A stretch of 64,000 nucleotides of DNA from an uncultured bacterium (GTDB lineage: Bacteria; Bacteroidota; Ignavibacteria; Kapaibacteriales; UBA4661): positions 124,001 through 188,000 of the forward strand of contig CALCNX010000084.1 in the NCBI GenBank assembly GCA_937899715.1, in the 5' to 3' direction. Numbering within the stretch: the stretch's first letter is position 1; each line of letters starts with the position of its first letter. A model generated the notes under the pieces. It did no database searches. It was given only the letters and a program-made list of their open reading frames with translations, and was not told the DNA's origin. Both the position numbers and the translations under genes were made by a program. Positions 17,813 through 27,370 of the stretch are shown here, in pieces.

Positions 17813-19927
17813 TTATGCGTTACCTTCAGCGCGACGCTTTTGGTAATCTTTGGTCATTTCTTCTTGGATAGATTTCGGTACTTGAGCATATTTCACAAAT
17901 TCCATTGAGAACTCGCCTTTTCCTTGAGTAGCAGAGCGGAGGTCTGTAGAATAACCAAACATCTCGGAAAGTGGTACTTCGGCGTTCACAATAACATAAT
18001 TGTTATCGGTATCAGTACCCATAATCACACCACGACGCTGGTTCAACTGCCCGATAACCTGCCCTTGGAATTCGTCAGGTACAGAGATTTCCACGTTCAT
18101 AATCGGCTCAAGAACAACCGGACCTGCATCTTTGTAGAACTCGCGCACTGCAGTCATCGCAGCGACCTTGAATGCCATCTCCGATGAATCCACGGCGTGA
18201 TATGCGCCGTCATTCAGCACCACACGAACGCCCATGACGGGCTGACCGATAAGCTGACCAGTCTTGAACTGCTCGGCAAAGCCCTTGTCGCAGGCAGGGA
18301 TATATTCACGGGGAATAACACCGCCAACGATTTCATCTACGAATTCGTAGAGCTTATCGCCTTCGACTTCCATCGGCTCGAAGTAACCGGCAACACGACC
18401 GAACTGACCTGAGCCACCGGTTTGTTTTTTGTGGGTGTAATTAAATTCAGCTTTTTTCGTAAGTGCCTCGCGGAATGCTACTTTGGGCTTACCAACATTC
18501 ACTTCGCAGTTATACTCACGTTTGATACGCTCAATGTAAATTTCCAAGTGCAACTCACCCATACCTTTGATGATTGTTTCGCCACTTTCTTCATCACGAT
18601 AGACGCGCAAGGTCGGGTCTTCTTTGGTAAAGCGGTTAAGTGCTTTCGAGAAGTTTACCTGACCGGTTTTCTCTTTTGGTGCAACCGCAAGCTCAATAAC
18701 GGGATTCGGAACAAACATGGACGACATAGTTACGTTTTGCTTGCCATCAGTGAAAGTATCGCCCGAAGCACAATCTACGCCGAAGAGTGCGACAATATCA
18801 CCCGCTTTTGCCGAATCAATCTCGTTCATCTCGGAGGAGTGCATCCGCACAAGACGCGGGATTTTGATTTTCTTATCGTTGCTCATGTTGATAACCGTAT
18901 CGCCTTTGTTCACCGTACCTTGATAGATACGCATATAGGTCAACTGACCATATTTGCCGTCTTCCAGTTTGAAGGCAAGCATAACAAGTGGCTTAGTCGG
19001 GTCGGATTTGAGTTCAATTTTTGCTTCGCCGTTGTCTTGGTCAAGCGCCTCGATTTTGGTTTCCGGTGGGCTGGGAAGGTAGCTCACGACTGCATCCAAA
19101 AGGGTTTGAACGCCTTTATTTTTGTACGCAGAACCAACAAAAACGGGCGTGAGTTTCAGCGACAATGTACCTTTACGAACAGCCGCTTTAATCTCGTCTT
19201 CCGTAATTGCGTCTTCTTGTTCACCCAAGAATTTCTCCATAATTGCATCATCAAAGTCGGAAATCGCTTCGATGAGTTTATGGCGGCGATCTTTCGCATC
19301 GGCAAGAAGTTCTGCCGGAATGTCGGTGTAACGAATGTTTTCACCTGCATCACCGTCGTAATAAACAGCTTTCATTTTGATAAGGTCAACAACACCTGCA
19401 AAATCAGCTTCACGACCAATTGGCATGGTAATCATCACAGCGTTGTGATTAAGTTTTTCGCGGAGTTGCGAAATTACTTTATCAGCATTTGCACCGGCAC
19501 GATCCATTTTGTTGATGAACGCAAGGCGCGGTACATTGTAACGGCGCATTTGACGGTCAACAGTGATAGACTGGCTTTGTACGCCCGAAACCGAGCAAAG
19601 TACCAGAACTGCGCCGTCAAGAACGCGCAATGCCCGCTCTACTTCGACCGTGAAGTCCACGTGACCGGGGGTGTCGATAAGGTTGATATTGTAATCGCCC
19701 CACTCACAGAACGTAGCTGCAGACTGAATCGTAATGCCTTTTTCGCGTTCCAAGTCCATTGAGTCCATTTTCGCGCCAACGCCGTCTTTGCCGCGTACTT
19801 CGTGAATAGCATGAATACGACCTGTGTAGAACAGGATACGCTCGGAAAGGGTGGTTTTGCCGGAGTCAATGTGCGCGGAAATACCGATATTACGCACTTT
19901 TTCAAGGGGTGGAACTACAGTTGCCAT
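17813..19927 (-). CDS. fusA2: Elongation factor G, stand-alone copy (spdEFG1/mtEFG1-like)
   Basis: A 704-aa EF-G. The switch I region reads VRGKDGVGAKMDSMDLEREK, the signature of the spdEFG1 group (spirochaetes, planctomycetes, some proteobacteria) and of mitochondrial EF-G1. AHIDSGKTT, DTPGHVDF and NKMDR are intact. Domain IV keeps KKQTGGSGQFGRV and the tip loop GAYHAVDSSEMAFK (about residues 572-586) with its histidine, both expected of a translocase. It has its own terminator (17740-17790) and a 343-base upstream region with a perfect 10-bp hairpin at 19983-20010. It is therefore likely transcribed alone and possibly controlled through its leader. I infer this copy to be the main translocation factor. 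Confidence 0.93.
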   Translation of the reverse strand: MATVVPPLEKVRNIGISAHIDSGKTTLSERILFYTGRIHAIHEVRGKDGVGAKMDSMDLEREKGITIQSAATFCEWGDYNINLIDTPGHVDFTVEVERALRVLDGAVLVLCSVSGVQSQSITVDRQMRRYNVPRLAFINKMDRAGANADKVISQLREKLNHNAVMITMPIGREADFAGVVDLIKMKAVYYDGDAGENIRYTDIPAELLADAKDRRHKLIEAISDFDDAIMEKFLGEQEDAITEDEIKAAVRKGTLSLKLTPVFVGSAYKNKGVQTLLDAVVSYLPSPPETKIEALDQDNGEAKIELKSDPTKPLVMLAFKLEDGKYGQLTYMRIYQGTVNKGDTVINMSNDKKIKIPRLVRMHSSEMNEIDSAKAGDIVALFGVDCASGDTFTDGKQNVTMSSMFVPNPVIELAVAPKEKTGQVNFSKALNRFTKEDPTLRVYRDEESGETIIKGMGELHLEIYIERIKREYNCEVNVGKPKVAFREALTKKAEFNYTHKKQTGGSGQFGRVAGYFEPMEVEGDKLYEFVDEIVGGVIPREYIPACDKGFAEQFKTGQLIGQPVMGVRVVLNDGAYHAVDSSEMAFKVAAMTAVREFYKDAGPVVLEPIMNVEISVPDEFQGQVIGQLNQRRGVIMGTDTDNNYVIVNAEVPLSEMFGYSTDLRSATQGKGEFSMEFVKYAQVPKSIQEEMTKDYQKRRAEGNA

Positions 19928-20270
19928 GATAACAGCTCGCTTGAAACGTAAAAGATGAAAATGAAAGAGTTATTTGCCATACCTTTACCAACTTTTGCGA
20001 GTTGGTAAAGACTACTAAATTACAATTTTTCCATAATAAAACCTAATTTTCCACAGCATACCGCTAGAAAGTGGCATTTGGTATATTTCTTGCTAGACCA
20101 ATTGTTATTGAGAGAGCGTAGTAAAAACCGCATTTTTCCTTTCTGTCCAAGAAAAGCGTTTGACGGTATCGGAAAAGGTTTGTAGTTTTATGCGCTCAAT
20201 AATGAAATACTTTCTTCTTTGAATTCGAGTAATATCCCCGACAGTGTCATAACACAGCACAAAAATCATT
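19928..20270. other. Divergent intergenic region between EF-G and topA
   Basis: A 343-base spacer between two divergent genes, AT-rich around 20011-20060. It holds the hairpin at 19983-20010. I found no TTTG-N20-TAnnTTTG promoter for either gene, so both promoters remain unassigned. No open frame here has coding character. Confidence 0.5.
19983..20010 (-). promoter_or_regulatory. Perfect hairpin in the leader of the stand-alone EF-G gene
   Basis: CTTTACCAAC (19983-19992) and GTTGGTAAAG (20001-20010) form a perfect 10-bp stem with an 8-base loop, ending 55 bases upstream of the EF-G start. No T-run follows on either strand, so it is not a terminator. It could be a translational control element, an operator for a dimeric regulator, or an mRNA-stabilising 5' stem. 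Confidence 0.5.
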
Positions 20271-22898
20271 ATGGTCAAAAACCTTGTCATCGTCGAATCA
20301 CCCGCAAAAGCGAAAACGATTGAGAAATTTTTAGGACAAGATTTTATTGTCAAGTCTTGCTTTGGTCATATCCGCGACCTGGTAAAAACAGACGATGCTA
20401 TTGATGTCAAAAACGGCTTTCGACCTCGTTACGAAGTCTCGCCGGATAAACGCGAGGTCGTTAGCAATCTCACAAAACTCGCCGCCGAAGCAGAAATCGT
20501 CTGGCTTGCATCAGACGAAGACCGAGAAGGTGAGGCTATCTCATGGCATCTTTTTGAAGCATTAAAGCTCCGTAAAGAAAGAACTAAACGTATAGTTTTT
20601 CACGAAATCACCAAGCCTGCTATCTTAAAGGCAGTCCAGAACCCGCGTGGCATTGACGAAGACCTTGTGAACGCCCAGCAAGCACGTCGTGTTCTTGACC
20701 GATTGGTAGGGTTCGAGTTATCTCCGGTACTATGGAAAAAAGTCCGTCCGTCTTTGTCCGCAGGGCGAGTACAGTCGGTAGCGGTACGCCTTATTGTAGA
20801 GCGCGAGCGCGAGGTGCAGAATTTCAATGCCACATCCCTCTACCGCGTCAATGCCGAATTTGAACCAGCCGCAGGTGGACGCACCTTCAAAGCGGAACTT
20901 CCCAAACGCTTCGACAAAGCCGATACTGCGGAAGCATTTTTGAATGCTTGCAAAGGCGCTACTTTTAGCATTAAAAACCTTGAAGTAAAACCTGCAAAAA
21001 AATCACCGGCAGCACCATTCACCACCTCCACCTTGCAGCAAGAAGCAAGCCGTAAACTCGGCTACTCCATCACGCAAACGATGCTTTTGGCACAGCGCCT
21101 TTACGAAGGCGGACATATTACCTATATGCGTACGGACTCGGTGAATCTGTCAGAATTAGCGATAGAGGCAGCACAAGTAGCCATCACCAACGCCTTCGGC
21201 GCTCAGTACAGTAACCCACAGAAATACGTTACCAAAAACGACTCCGCCCAAGAAGCGCACGAAGCTATTCGCCCTACGGACTTCACACGCCGCGCTATTT
21301 CGCCCAGCGGCGATGTGGACGCAAACGCAGTGCGCCTTTATGAACTCATCTGGAAACGTGCAGTTGCCTCGCAGATGGCAGATGCACAGCTAGAACGCAC
21401 TATTGCGACCGTTGCCATTTCGACTGTGCCGGAAACGCTGACTGCTACGGGCGAAGTCATCAAATTTGACGGATTTTTGAAGTTGTATCTTGAATCTACC
21501 GACGACGAAAGTGATAGCGACGACGAGGGAATCCTGCCGCCGTTGAAACAAGGTGAAACACTGAAATTACGCCAAATGACCGCCACCGAACGCTTCGGAA
21601 AACCATCGCCGCGTTATACCGAGGCAAGTCTGGTAAAAAAGCTGGAAGAGCTTGGCATTGGTCGCCCGTCCACCTACGCACCGACGATTTCTACCGTCCA
21701 AAAGCGTGGCTATGTGGTCAAAGAAGAGCGTGAAGGCAAAAAACGCGAGGTAACAATTTTCATCCTTCAGAATAACGCTGTTACCAAACGCACTGAGACT
21801 GAAAATTATGGTGCAGAAAAGAACAAACTTTTCCCTAGCGACGTAGGGATGCTGGTTACAGACTTTTTGGTCAAACACTTTGACCAAATAATGGACTACA
21901 ATTTTACCGCAACGGTAGAAAAAGAGTTCGATGAAATTGCGCGAGGCGAAAAAGTGTGGAACAAGATGATAGAAAATTTCTATATTCCGTTCCATCAAAT
22001 CGTCGAAAAGACAGTTGAAAGCGCCGAGCGCCAAAGTGGAGAGCGACTTCTGGGCAAAGACCCCGAAAGCGGACGCAACGTCTATACACGACTTGCTCGT
22101 TATGGTCCGGTGGTGCAAATCGGCGACCCCGCGGATGAAGATAAGAAGTATGCGAACCTTCGTTCAGGGCAATCGCTGGAAACTATCATGCTGGAAGAAG
22201 CGCTGCGACTCTTCACCGAACGCACCGACCGCTTGCTTGGCACAGACCCCGCCAGTGGCAAAAATGTCTATGTTCGCATGGCACGATACGGTCCGGTGGC
22301 ACAAATCGGGGAACAAGAAGATGAAGAGAAAAAGTTTGCCAGCCTTCGTGCCGGGCAATCGCTTCAGTCTATTACTTTGGAAGAAGCAATGACGCTCTTC
22401 CGCCTCCCGCGCATAGTCGGGCAGTTCGAGGGTAAGGATATGAAAGTAGCTCTGGGGCGCTTCGGTCCCTACATTTTGCATGATGATAATTTTTATTCGC
22501 TTACTAAAAATGACGACCCGTACACAATTTCTACCGACAGGGCTGTTGAAATTCTCCTTGCTAAACGCAAGGCAGACAGCGACAAAATCATCAAAGAATT
22601 TACGCTGGAAACGGGCGCAATTTTGCGGGTTTTGAAAGACCGTTGGGGGCATTGTTTGGCAATAGGCAAGCAAAAAGTTAAATTGCCGAAAGGTACAGCA
22701 GCAGAAGAACTTACTTTGCAAGACTGTCTGGCATTTGCCGGAGATATTAGTCTTGACCCCGAAAAGCCGAAGAAGAAAAAAGCTGCCGCGAAGACAACAG
22801 CGACGAAAAAGACATCAAAAGCCGATAGCAAGAAAACTGGCACTAAAAAAACTAGTTCCAACGGTACAGTCAAGAAAACTGCGAAAACAAAATCGTGA
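20271..22898 (+). CDS. topA: DNA topoisomerase I with lysine-rich tail
   Basis: Type IA topoisomerase that relaxes negative supercoils. The 875-aa protein has the Toprim domain (LVIVESPAKAKTIEKFLG; SDEDREGEA at 81-89) and the active-site Tyr285 in THITYMRTDS-like context (GHITYMRTDS). Instead of Cys4 zinc ribbons, the C-terminal part has topoisomerase C-terminal repeats: two near-identical copies (GKDPESGRNVYTRLARYGPV and GTDPASGKNVYVRMARYGPV), then GRFGPYI and a fourth around VLKDRWGHCLAIG. The last ~50 residues are Lys/Ala/Thr-rich and histone-like. A receiver-kinase hybrid follows 58 bases downstream. Confidence 0.97.
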   Translation: MVKNLVIVESPAKAKTIEKFLGQDFIVKSCFGHIRDLVKTDDAIDVKNGFRPRYEVSPDKREVVSNLTKLAAEAEIVWLASDEDREGEAISWHLFEALKLRKERTKRIVFHEITKPAILKAVQNPRGIDEDLVNAQQARRVLDRLVGFELSPVLWKKVRPSLSAGRVQSVAVRLIVEREREVQNFNATSLYRVNAEFEPAAGGRTFKAELPKRFDKADTAEAFLNACKGATFSIKNLEVKPAKKSPAAPFTTSTLQQEASRKLGYSITQTMLLAQRLYEGGHITYMRTDSVNLSELAIEAAQVAITNAFGAQYSNPQKYVTKNDSAQEAHEAIRPTDFTRRAISPSGDVDANAVRLYELIWKRAVASQMADAQLERTIATVAISTVPETLTATGEVIKFDGFLKLYLESTDDESDSDDEGILPPLKQGETLKLRQMTATERFGKPSPRYTEASLVKKLEELGIGRPSTYAPTISTVQKRGYVVKEEREGKKREVTIFILQNNAVTKRTETENYGAEKNKLFPSDVGMLVTDFLVKHFDQIMDYNFTATVEKEFDEIARGEKVWNKMIENFYIPFHQIVEKTVESAERQSGERLLGKDPESGRNVYTRLARYGPVVQIGDPADEDKKYANLRSGQSLETIMLEEALRLFTERTDRLLGTDPASGKNVYVRMARYGPVAQIGEQEDEEKKFASLRAGQSLQSITLEEAMTLFRLPRIVGQFEGKDMKVALGRFGPYILHDDNFYSLTKNDDPYTISTDRAVEILLAKRKADSDKIIKEFTLETGAILRVLKDRWGHCLAIGKQKVKLPKGTAAEELTLQDCLAFAGDISLDPEKPKKKKAAAKTTATKKTSKADSKKTGTKKTSSNGTVKKTAKTKS

Positions 22899-22956
22899 TA
22901 GTTTTGCATTATTCCTGCAACCTCTCTCTTTATTCATGCTTGACTAAAGCAATGTT

Positions 22957-24105
22957 ATGAAAAAGATTCTCGTTATAGACGATACAGATTTTATCCGCGA
23001 GGACATTGCTACGACGCTTCAATTCGAGGGTTATGAGACCATGACTGCTGAAGACGGTCTGGCGGGTATTGAAATGGCAAAGTCCGAGCGCCCCGACCTG
23101 ATTCTGTGCGACGTTTCGATGCCCCGCATGGATGGATTCGGTGCATTGGAGCAGATACGCAAAACTGATGGCATCCGCACCGTGCCATTTATTTTCCTTA
23201 CCGCCAAAGCAGAAAAAGCTGATATGCGTCGAGGAATGGAACTAGGTGCAAATGACTACCTTACCAAACCTTTTACTACCGATGAACTGATTAACGCAGT
23301 TACGGCGCAGTTTGCGAAAGTAGATGAAATTGGTGCCATCATCAGTAAAGAGGTTGGCAAGCGTGTAAATGAACTCGGTGCAAATATTAGCTATGCGCTA
23401 CCGCATGAGTTCCGTACACCACTGACCGGGATTATTTCTTCGACCGACATGATTGATATGGTTGCCAATGATGTTAAGAATGGTCGTGGAGTGGATTATA
23501 CAGAATTGGAAAGTATTGCTCACGATATTCGTATTTCCGCCGAGCGCCTCCGGCATCTTACTGAAAATTTTCTGGTTTTTACGCAATTACAGAATATTGC
23601 TTCCAAGCCCAGCGACATTGCGCTCCTGCGTAAACTTATGACCGAAGGCGGTATTCTCGGCATGGTGGAAGATATTTTCAATATGCAAGCGACTGACCTT
23701 GAGCGCACAAGTGATCTTGCCATTTCGGTTGAAGATTCCGAAATTTCGATGGATAGCAAAGATGTGTACAAAATTATCCAAGAAGTTGCCAGTAATGCCC
23801 TAAAATTCTCTAAGCCCGGTTCGCCGATTAGCGTTAGCGGTAGAGTAGATGGTTCGACATACCACCTTGTTGTCAACGACAAGGGCTGTGGCATCAAAGA
23901 AACCGACATCCCCAATCTTGGAGTACCATTTTTCCAATCTGACCGTCTGAACAATGAGCAGCAAGGAGCAGGTTTGGGTATGGCAATCGTCAAAAAACTG
24001 CTTGAAATCTACAACGGTACAATTACCGTCCAAAGCGTTCTAAATCAGGAAACAACTGTCATTATCAGCATTCCAACTGCTACCCCACTAGCCGAGCGCC
24101 TTTGA
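22957..24105 (+). CDS. Soluble hybrid: receiver domain followed by histidine kinase
   Basis: A 382-aa protein with reversed hybrid order. The receiver (residues 1-120) has acidic DD at 8-9, phosphoacceptor Asp52 in LILCDVSMPRMDG and Lys in LTKPF. HisKA has His150 in LPHEFRTPLTGI. HATPase_c has VASNALKFSKPG (N box), DKGCGI (G1) and QGAGLGMAI (G2). There is no membrane segment and no DNA-binding output, so it probably relays phosphate between a partner sensor and other regulators. A close paralogue lies at 35870-36988. A TAGTTTTG element at 22899-22906 could be its -7 box, but no good -33 element is seen. Confidence 0.9.
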   Translation: MKKILVIDDTDFIREDIATTLQFEGYETMTAEDGLAGIEMAKSERPDLILCDVSMPRMDGFGALEQIRKTDGIRTVPFIFLTAKAEKADMRRGMELGANDYLTKPFTTDELINAVTAQFAKVDEIGAIISKEVGKRVNELGANISYALPHEFRTPLTGIISSTDMIDMVANDVKNGRGVDYTELESIAHDIRISAERLRHLTENFLVFTQLQNIASKPSDIALLRKLMTEGGILGMVEDIFNMQATDLERTSDLAISVEDSEISMDSKDVYKIIQEVASNALKFSKPGSPISVSGRVDGSTYHLVVNDKGCGIKETDIPNLGVPFFQSDRLNNEQQGAGLGMAIVKKLLEIYNGTITVQSVLNQETTVIISIPTATPLAERL

Positions 24106-24109
24106 AGAT

Positions 24110-24185
24110 AATGTTGAGTTTTTGAGTGCTTTGTTTTGAATGAATATCAAAAGATTTGAAACGGCTTCCCCAAAAACTCAACATT
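24110..24185. repeat. 15-bp perfect inverted repeat between hybrid kinase and murC
   Basis: AATGTTGAGTTTTTG (24110-24124) is the exact reverse complement of 24171-24185, with 46 bases between them. A second shorter pair (TTTTGAATG and CATTCAAAA) lies within and beside it. Neither strand shows a T-run after the stem, so it is not a typical terminator. Confidence 0.6.
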
Positions 24186-24215
24186 CAAAACCCAACACTC
24201 CAAATTCCCCCTTCT

Positions 24216-25586
24216 ATGTTTTCAAAACTTCAACGTATTCATTTCGTCGGCATCGGCGGTATTGGAATGAGCGGTATTGCAGAAATTCTGCTTGATCAGG
24301 GCTTTACCGTGAGCGGCTCTGATTTGCAAAAGTCCGAAGTAACAAATCACCTCGCTTCACTGGGCGCAACAATTTTTGAGGGACACTGCACAGAAAATAT
24401 CGATGGTGCGGAGGCTGTGGTATATTCAAGTGCCGTGCGTATCAATGAAAATCCTGAGACCGTTGAAGCTCAACGTCGCAAAATCCCTATTATTCGCCGC
24501 GCCGAAATGCTCGCCGAAGTTACCCGCCTCAAATACTGCCTCGCCATTGCCGGAACACACGGAAAGACGACTACAACGTCTATGTGCGGTTTGATTTTGA
24601 TGAAAGGCGGCATTGATCCGACGGTGATTGTGGGCGGCAAACTGAGCGGCTTAGGTGGCACAAACGCTCGATTGGGTCGCGGCGACTGGACAGTAGTAGA
24701 AGCGGACGAGTACGACCGCTCTTTTTTGCAGCTTTTACCAACTATCGCTGTTATTACCAACGTCGAAGCAGAGCACCTTGACATTTACGCTGATTTCGAT
24801 GACATCAAACGCACGTTTGCTCAATTTGCCAACAAAACGCCGTTCTACGGGCTGGTGGCAGTATGCTTAGATAATCCGGGCGTGATGGAAGTGCTGCCCA
24901 CTATCAACAAAAAAGTTATCACCTACGGACTTTCGCCCCAGTGCGATGTTCGTGCCATCAATGTCTCGCATCACGAGCGTTCATCGGACTTCACACTTCA
25001 GCAGCACGGCAAGGATTTGGGGCAAATTCGCGTAAATATTCCAGGCTTGCATAACGTCCGTAATGCACTTGGCGCTATCACCGTCGCACTTGAGCTTGGT
25101 GTGAGTGTGGATGATATTCGTAGCGCTCTCGAAGGTTTTGCGGGCGTGTACCGTCGGTTTGAAATTAAAGGTGAGAAGAATGGTGTAATGGTCATTGACG
25201 ATTATGCGCACCACCCTTCGGAGGTAAGCGCCACATTGGAAGCCGCCCGCAAGGGCTGGAAACGCCGCATTATCTGCGTTTTTCAACCACATACGTTCAC
25301 ACGAACTCGTGATTTCTGCACTGACTTTGGCAAAGCCTTTGGCGATGCCGACCACCTTATTGTTACCGACGTATATCCCGCCCGCGAAGCACCTATTGAG
25401 GGCATTACGGGTGAGATTATCGCTAATGCAGCCACGCAATTCGGACATCGGCACGTTCAGTACGTTCCGAACAAACAAGACGTTCCTGCCACACTCCGAA
25501 GCATAATGCGCGAAGGTGATATTGTGATGACACTTGGCGCAGGGGATATTTGGAAGTACGGGAATGAGTTTTTGAACGGGTTGTAA
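24216..25586 (+). CDS. murC: UDP-N-acetylmuramate--L-alanine ligase
   Basis: MurC adds L-Ala to UDP-MurNAc with ATP, the first peptide step of peptidoglycan synthesis in the cytosol. The 456-aa protein has the N-terminal Rossmann motif HFVGIGGIGMSGIAEIL, the P-loop GTHGKTTTTS (113-122), the EADEYDRSFL block, the YRRFE stretch and the C-terminal DDYAHHPSEV. I choose the ATG at 24216 because MFSKLQRIHFVGIGG is the family start; the 20 codons upstream lie in the inverted-repeat region. It stands alone here, outside any division/cell-wall cluster. Confidence 0.96.
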   Translation: MFSKLQRIHFVGIGGIGMSGIAEILLDQGFTVSGSDLQKSEVTNHLASLGATIFEGHCTENIDGAEAVVYSSAVRINENPETVEAQRRKIPIIRRAEMLAEVTRLKYCLAIAGTHGKTTTTSMCGLILMKGGIDPTVIVGGKLSGLGGTNARLGRGDWTVVEADEYDRSFLQLLPTIAVITNVEAEHLDIYADFDDIKRTFAQFANKTPFYGLVAVCLDNPGVMEVLPTINKKVITYGLSPQCDVRAINVSHHERSSDFTLQQHGKDLGQIRVNIPGLHNVRNALGAITVALELGVSVDDIRSALEGFAGVYRRFEIKGEKNGVMVIDDYAHHPSEVSATLEAARKGWKRRIICVFQPHTFTRTRDFCTDFGKAFGDADHLIVTDVYPAREAPIEGITGEIIANAATQFGHRHVQYVPNKQDVPATLRSIMREGDIVMTLGAGDIWKYGNEFLNGL

Positions 25587-25642
25587 TCGGTTTATTTGAA
25601 TAATGTCTTGTAAATAAAACTTAGCTAATCAACATTTTTGCT

Positions 25643-25840
25643 ATGAACCGCTACGAAGAACTCCAAGCGCTCATTCGCACCTTTGAAAAGGACTTCACAA
25701 AGTTTTACGACAAAGGCAATAAAGAAGCCGGCATTCGTCTAAGAAAACAAATGCAGACGCTTCGTGCTTTTGCAAAATCCGTACGCGACGAGGTGCAGGA
25801 AAAGAATAATCACTCAACCAGCACAGAGGCAGGAGAGTAA
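25643..25840 (+). CDS. Histone H1-like Hc1-family DNA-binding protein
   Basis: A 65-aa protein (MNRYEELQALIRTFEKDFTKF...) matching the short Hc1 family of Bacteroidota and Chlamydia. It has an N-terminal helix, then the hallmark KFYDKGNKEAGIRLRKQMQ segment and a second helix LRAFAKSVRDEVQEK. It would bind DNA non-specifically and shape the nucleoid. It lacks the long lysine-rich C-terminal tail of chlamydial Hc1. It lies 56 bases behind murC and 63 bases ahead of asnS. Confidence 0.8.
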   Translation: MNRYEELQALIRTFEKDFTKFYDKGNKEAGIRLRKQMQTLRAFAKSVRDEVQEKNNHSTSTEAGE

Positions 25841-25903
25841 AACCTGCTTCGTGCGGCACTATTACTCACGTTTACCACAGTTCGTTTTATTATCTCAATC
25901 ATT

Positions 25904-27256
25904 ATGGCATCAGCATATCAATCATACCAAACTATTGAACGGCTTCAAGAAGCAATCGGTCAAGAAGTAACGCTCAACGGTTGGGTCTATGACACCACCG
26001 GCAAAGGAAAACTCCAATTTATCAAGCTCCGCGATGGCTCCGGCATCGCACAATGCGTCGTCTTCAAGCCAAACGTGGCGGAAGAAGTCTTTGAAGCTGC
26101 AAAATCCCTCACCCAGGAAAGCTCCGTGCGCATCGTCGGTACTGTTCGTGCCGAAGAACGCGCTCCGGGCGGCGTGGAGGTGGACGTAAAGGAAATTAAA
26201 ATCTGGCAAATTGCGAAAGATTACCCCATCACACCAAAGGAACACGGCGACGCATTCCTCATGGAAAACCGCCACTTGTGGCTGCGCTCCACCCGTCAAC
26301 ACGCCATTATGCGTGTGCGGGCAACGATTGTGAAAGCAATACGCGATTTCTTCGATGGCAACGGCTTTACACTCATGGACTCGCCCATCCTCACGCCAGC
26401 GGCTTGCGAAGGCACTTCCACACTTTTTGAAACCGAATACTTCGATTTAGGTAAAGCATATTTGTCACAATCAGGACAACTTTACGGCGAAGCCTCCGCA
26501 ATGGCGCAGGGCAAAATCTACACCTTTGGTCCCACCTTCCGTGCGGAGAAATCTAAAACACGTCGTCACTTGACGGAGTTTTGGATGGTTGAGCCGGAAG
26601 CTGCATTCTTTGAACTTGCCGATGATATGGACTTGGCAGAGGATTTCGTTGAATACATCGTGCAGACCGTCTTGAAACACCGTCAGCAAGAACTTGCTGC
26701 TCTGGGACGCGACGTGACAAAATTGGAAAAAGTACGCCGCCCGTTCCATCGTATGTCTTACACCGAAGCCGTAGAATGGTTGAACAAAAACAACGTCAAG
26801 CTCAACAGAAAACAGGCAGATGGCACGGAAATACAAGTGGATTTCCCGTGGGGCGAGGATTTCGGCGCTCCGCAAGAAGAGGCGCTCATGCAGCAGTTTG
26901 AGAAACCCTGCATCGTGCATCGCTATCCAACGGAAGTAAAAGCATTCTACATGAAGCGTGACCCCGAAAACCCGAAAGTGGCACTTGCCATGGATATGCT
27001 TGCTCCCGAAGGCGCAGGAGAGATTATAGGCGGCTCGCAGCGTGAGGACGATTTTGAGGCTCTGAAAGAGCGAATCCTTTCACACGACCTACCGCTCGAA
27101 AGTTTTGAATGGTATTTGGATTTGCGTCGCTACGGAAGTGTACCGCATAGTGGCTTCGGTCTTGGCTTGGAGCGCACTGTAAAATGGATCACCGGTGCAG
27201 AACACATACGCGAGACCAACCCGTATCCGCGTATGATTTATCGGATTCAGCCGTAA
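25904..27256 (+). CDS. asnS: Asparaginyl-tRNA synthetase
   Basis: Class IIb synthetase charging tRNA-Asn. The 450-aa protein has the N-terminal OB-fold anticodon domain (VTLNGWVYDTTGKGKLQFI), motif 2 (TFGPTFRAEKSKTRRHLTEF) and motif 3 (SGFGLGLERTVKWI). The overall pattern, for example PITPKEHGDAFLMENRHLWL, follows the AsnRS rather than AspRS branch. A bidirectional terminator (27288-27338) follows. Confidence 0.95.
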   Translation: MASAYQSYQTIERLQEAIGQEVTLNGWVYDTTGKGKLQFIKLRDGSGIAQCVVFKPNVAEEVFEAAKSLTQESSVRIVGTVRAEERAPGGVEVDVKEIKIWQIAKDYPITPKEHGDAFLMENRHLWLRSTRQHAIMRVRATIVKAIRDFFDGNGFTLMDSPILTPAACEGTSTLFETEYFDLGKAYLSQSGQLYGEASAMAQGKIYTFGPTFRAEKSKTRRHLTEFWMVEPEAAFFELADDMDLAEDFVEYIVQTVLKHRQQELAALGRDVTKLEKVRRPFHRMSYTEAVEWLNKNNVKLNRKQADGTEIQVDFPWGEDFGAPQEEALMQQFEKPCIVHRYPTEVKAFYMKRDPENPKVALAMDMLAPEGAGEIIGGSQREDDFEALKERILSHDLPLESFEWYLDLRRYGSVPHSGFGLGLERTVKWITGAEHIRETNPYPRMIYRIQP

Positions 27257-27287
27257 ACAAAGAAGTATCTGAAATTGAATATCATTT

Positions 27288-27338
27288 TACACAAAAGCGT
27301 CAATACCCGAAGGGATATTGACGCTTTTGTTTTTTATT
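27288..27338. terminator. Bidirectional terminator between asnS and trpS
   Basis: A ~17-bp stem (CAAAAGCGTCAATA... pairing with TATTGACGCTTTTG) with a short GAAG loop, 27292-27330, followed by TTTTTT on the plus strand and preceded by A-rich sequence on the other. It serves the convergent genes asnS and trpS. Confidence 0.85.
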
Positions 27339-27370
27339 GAATGTGAGTTTTATGACAAATCCGGCAATTT

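Noticed and set aside
18422..19762. 446-codon plus-strand open frame
   Set aside because: It is fully antisense to the stand-alone EF-G, whose frame is a certain gene. The translated sequence is Phe/Cys/His-rich with no domain and no ribosome-binding site.
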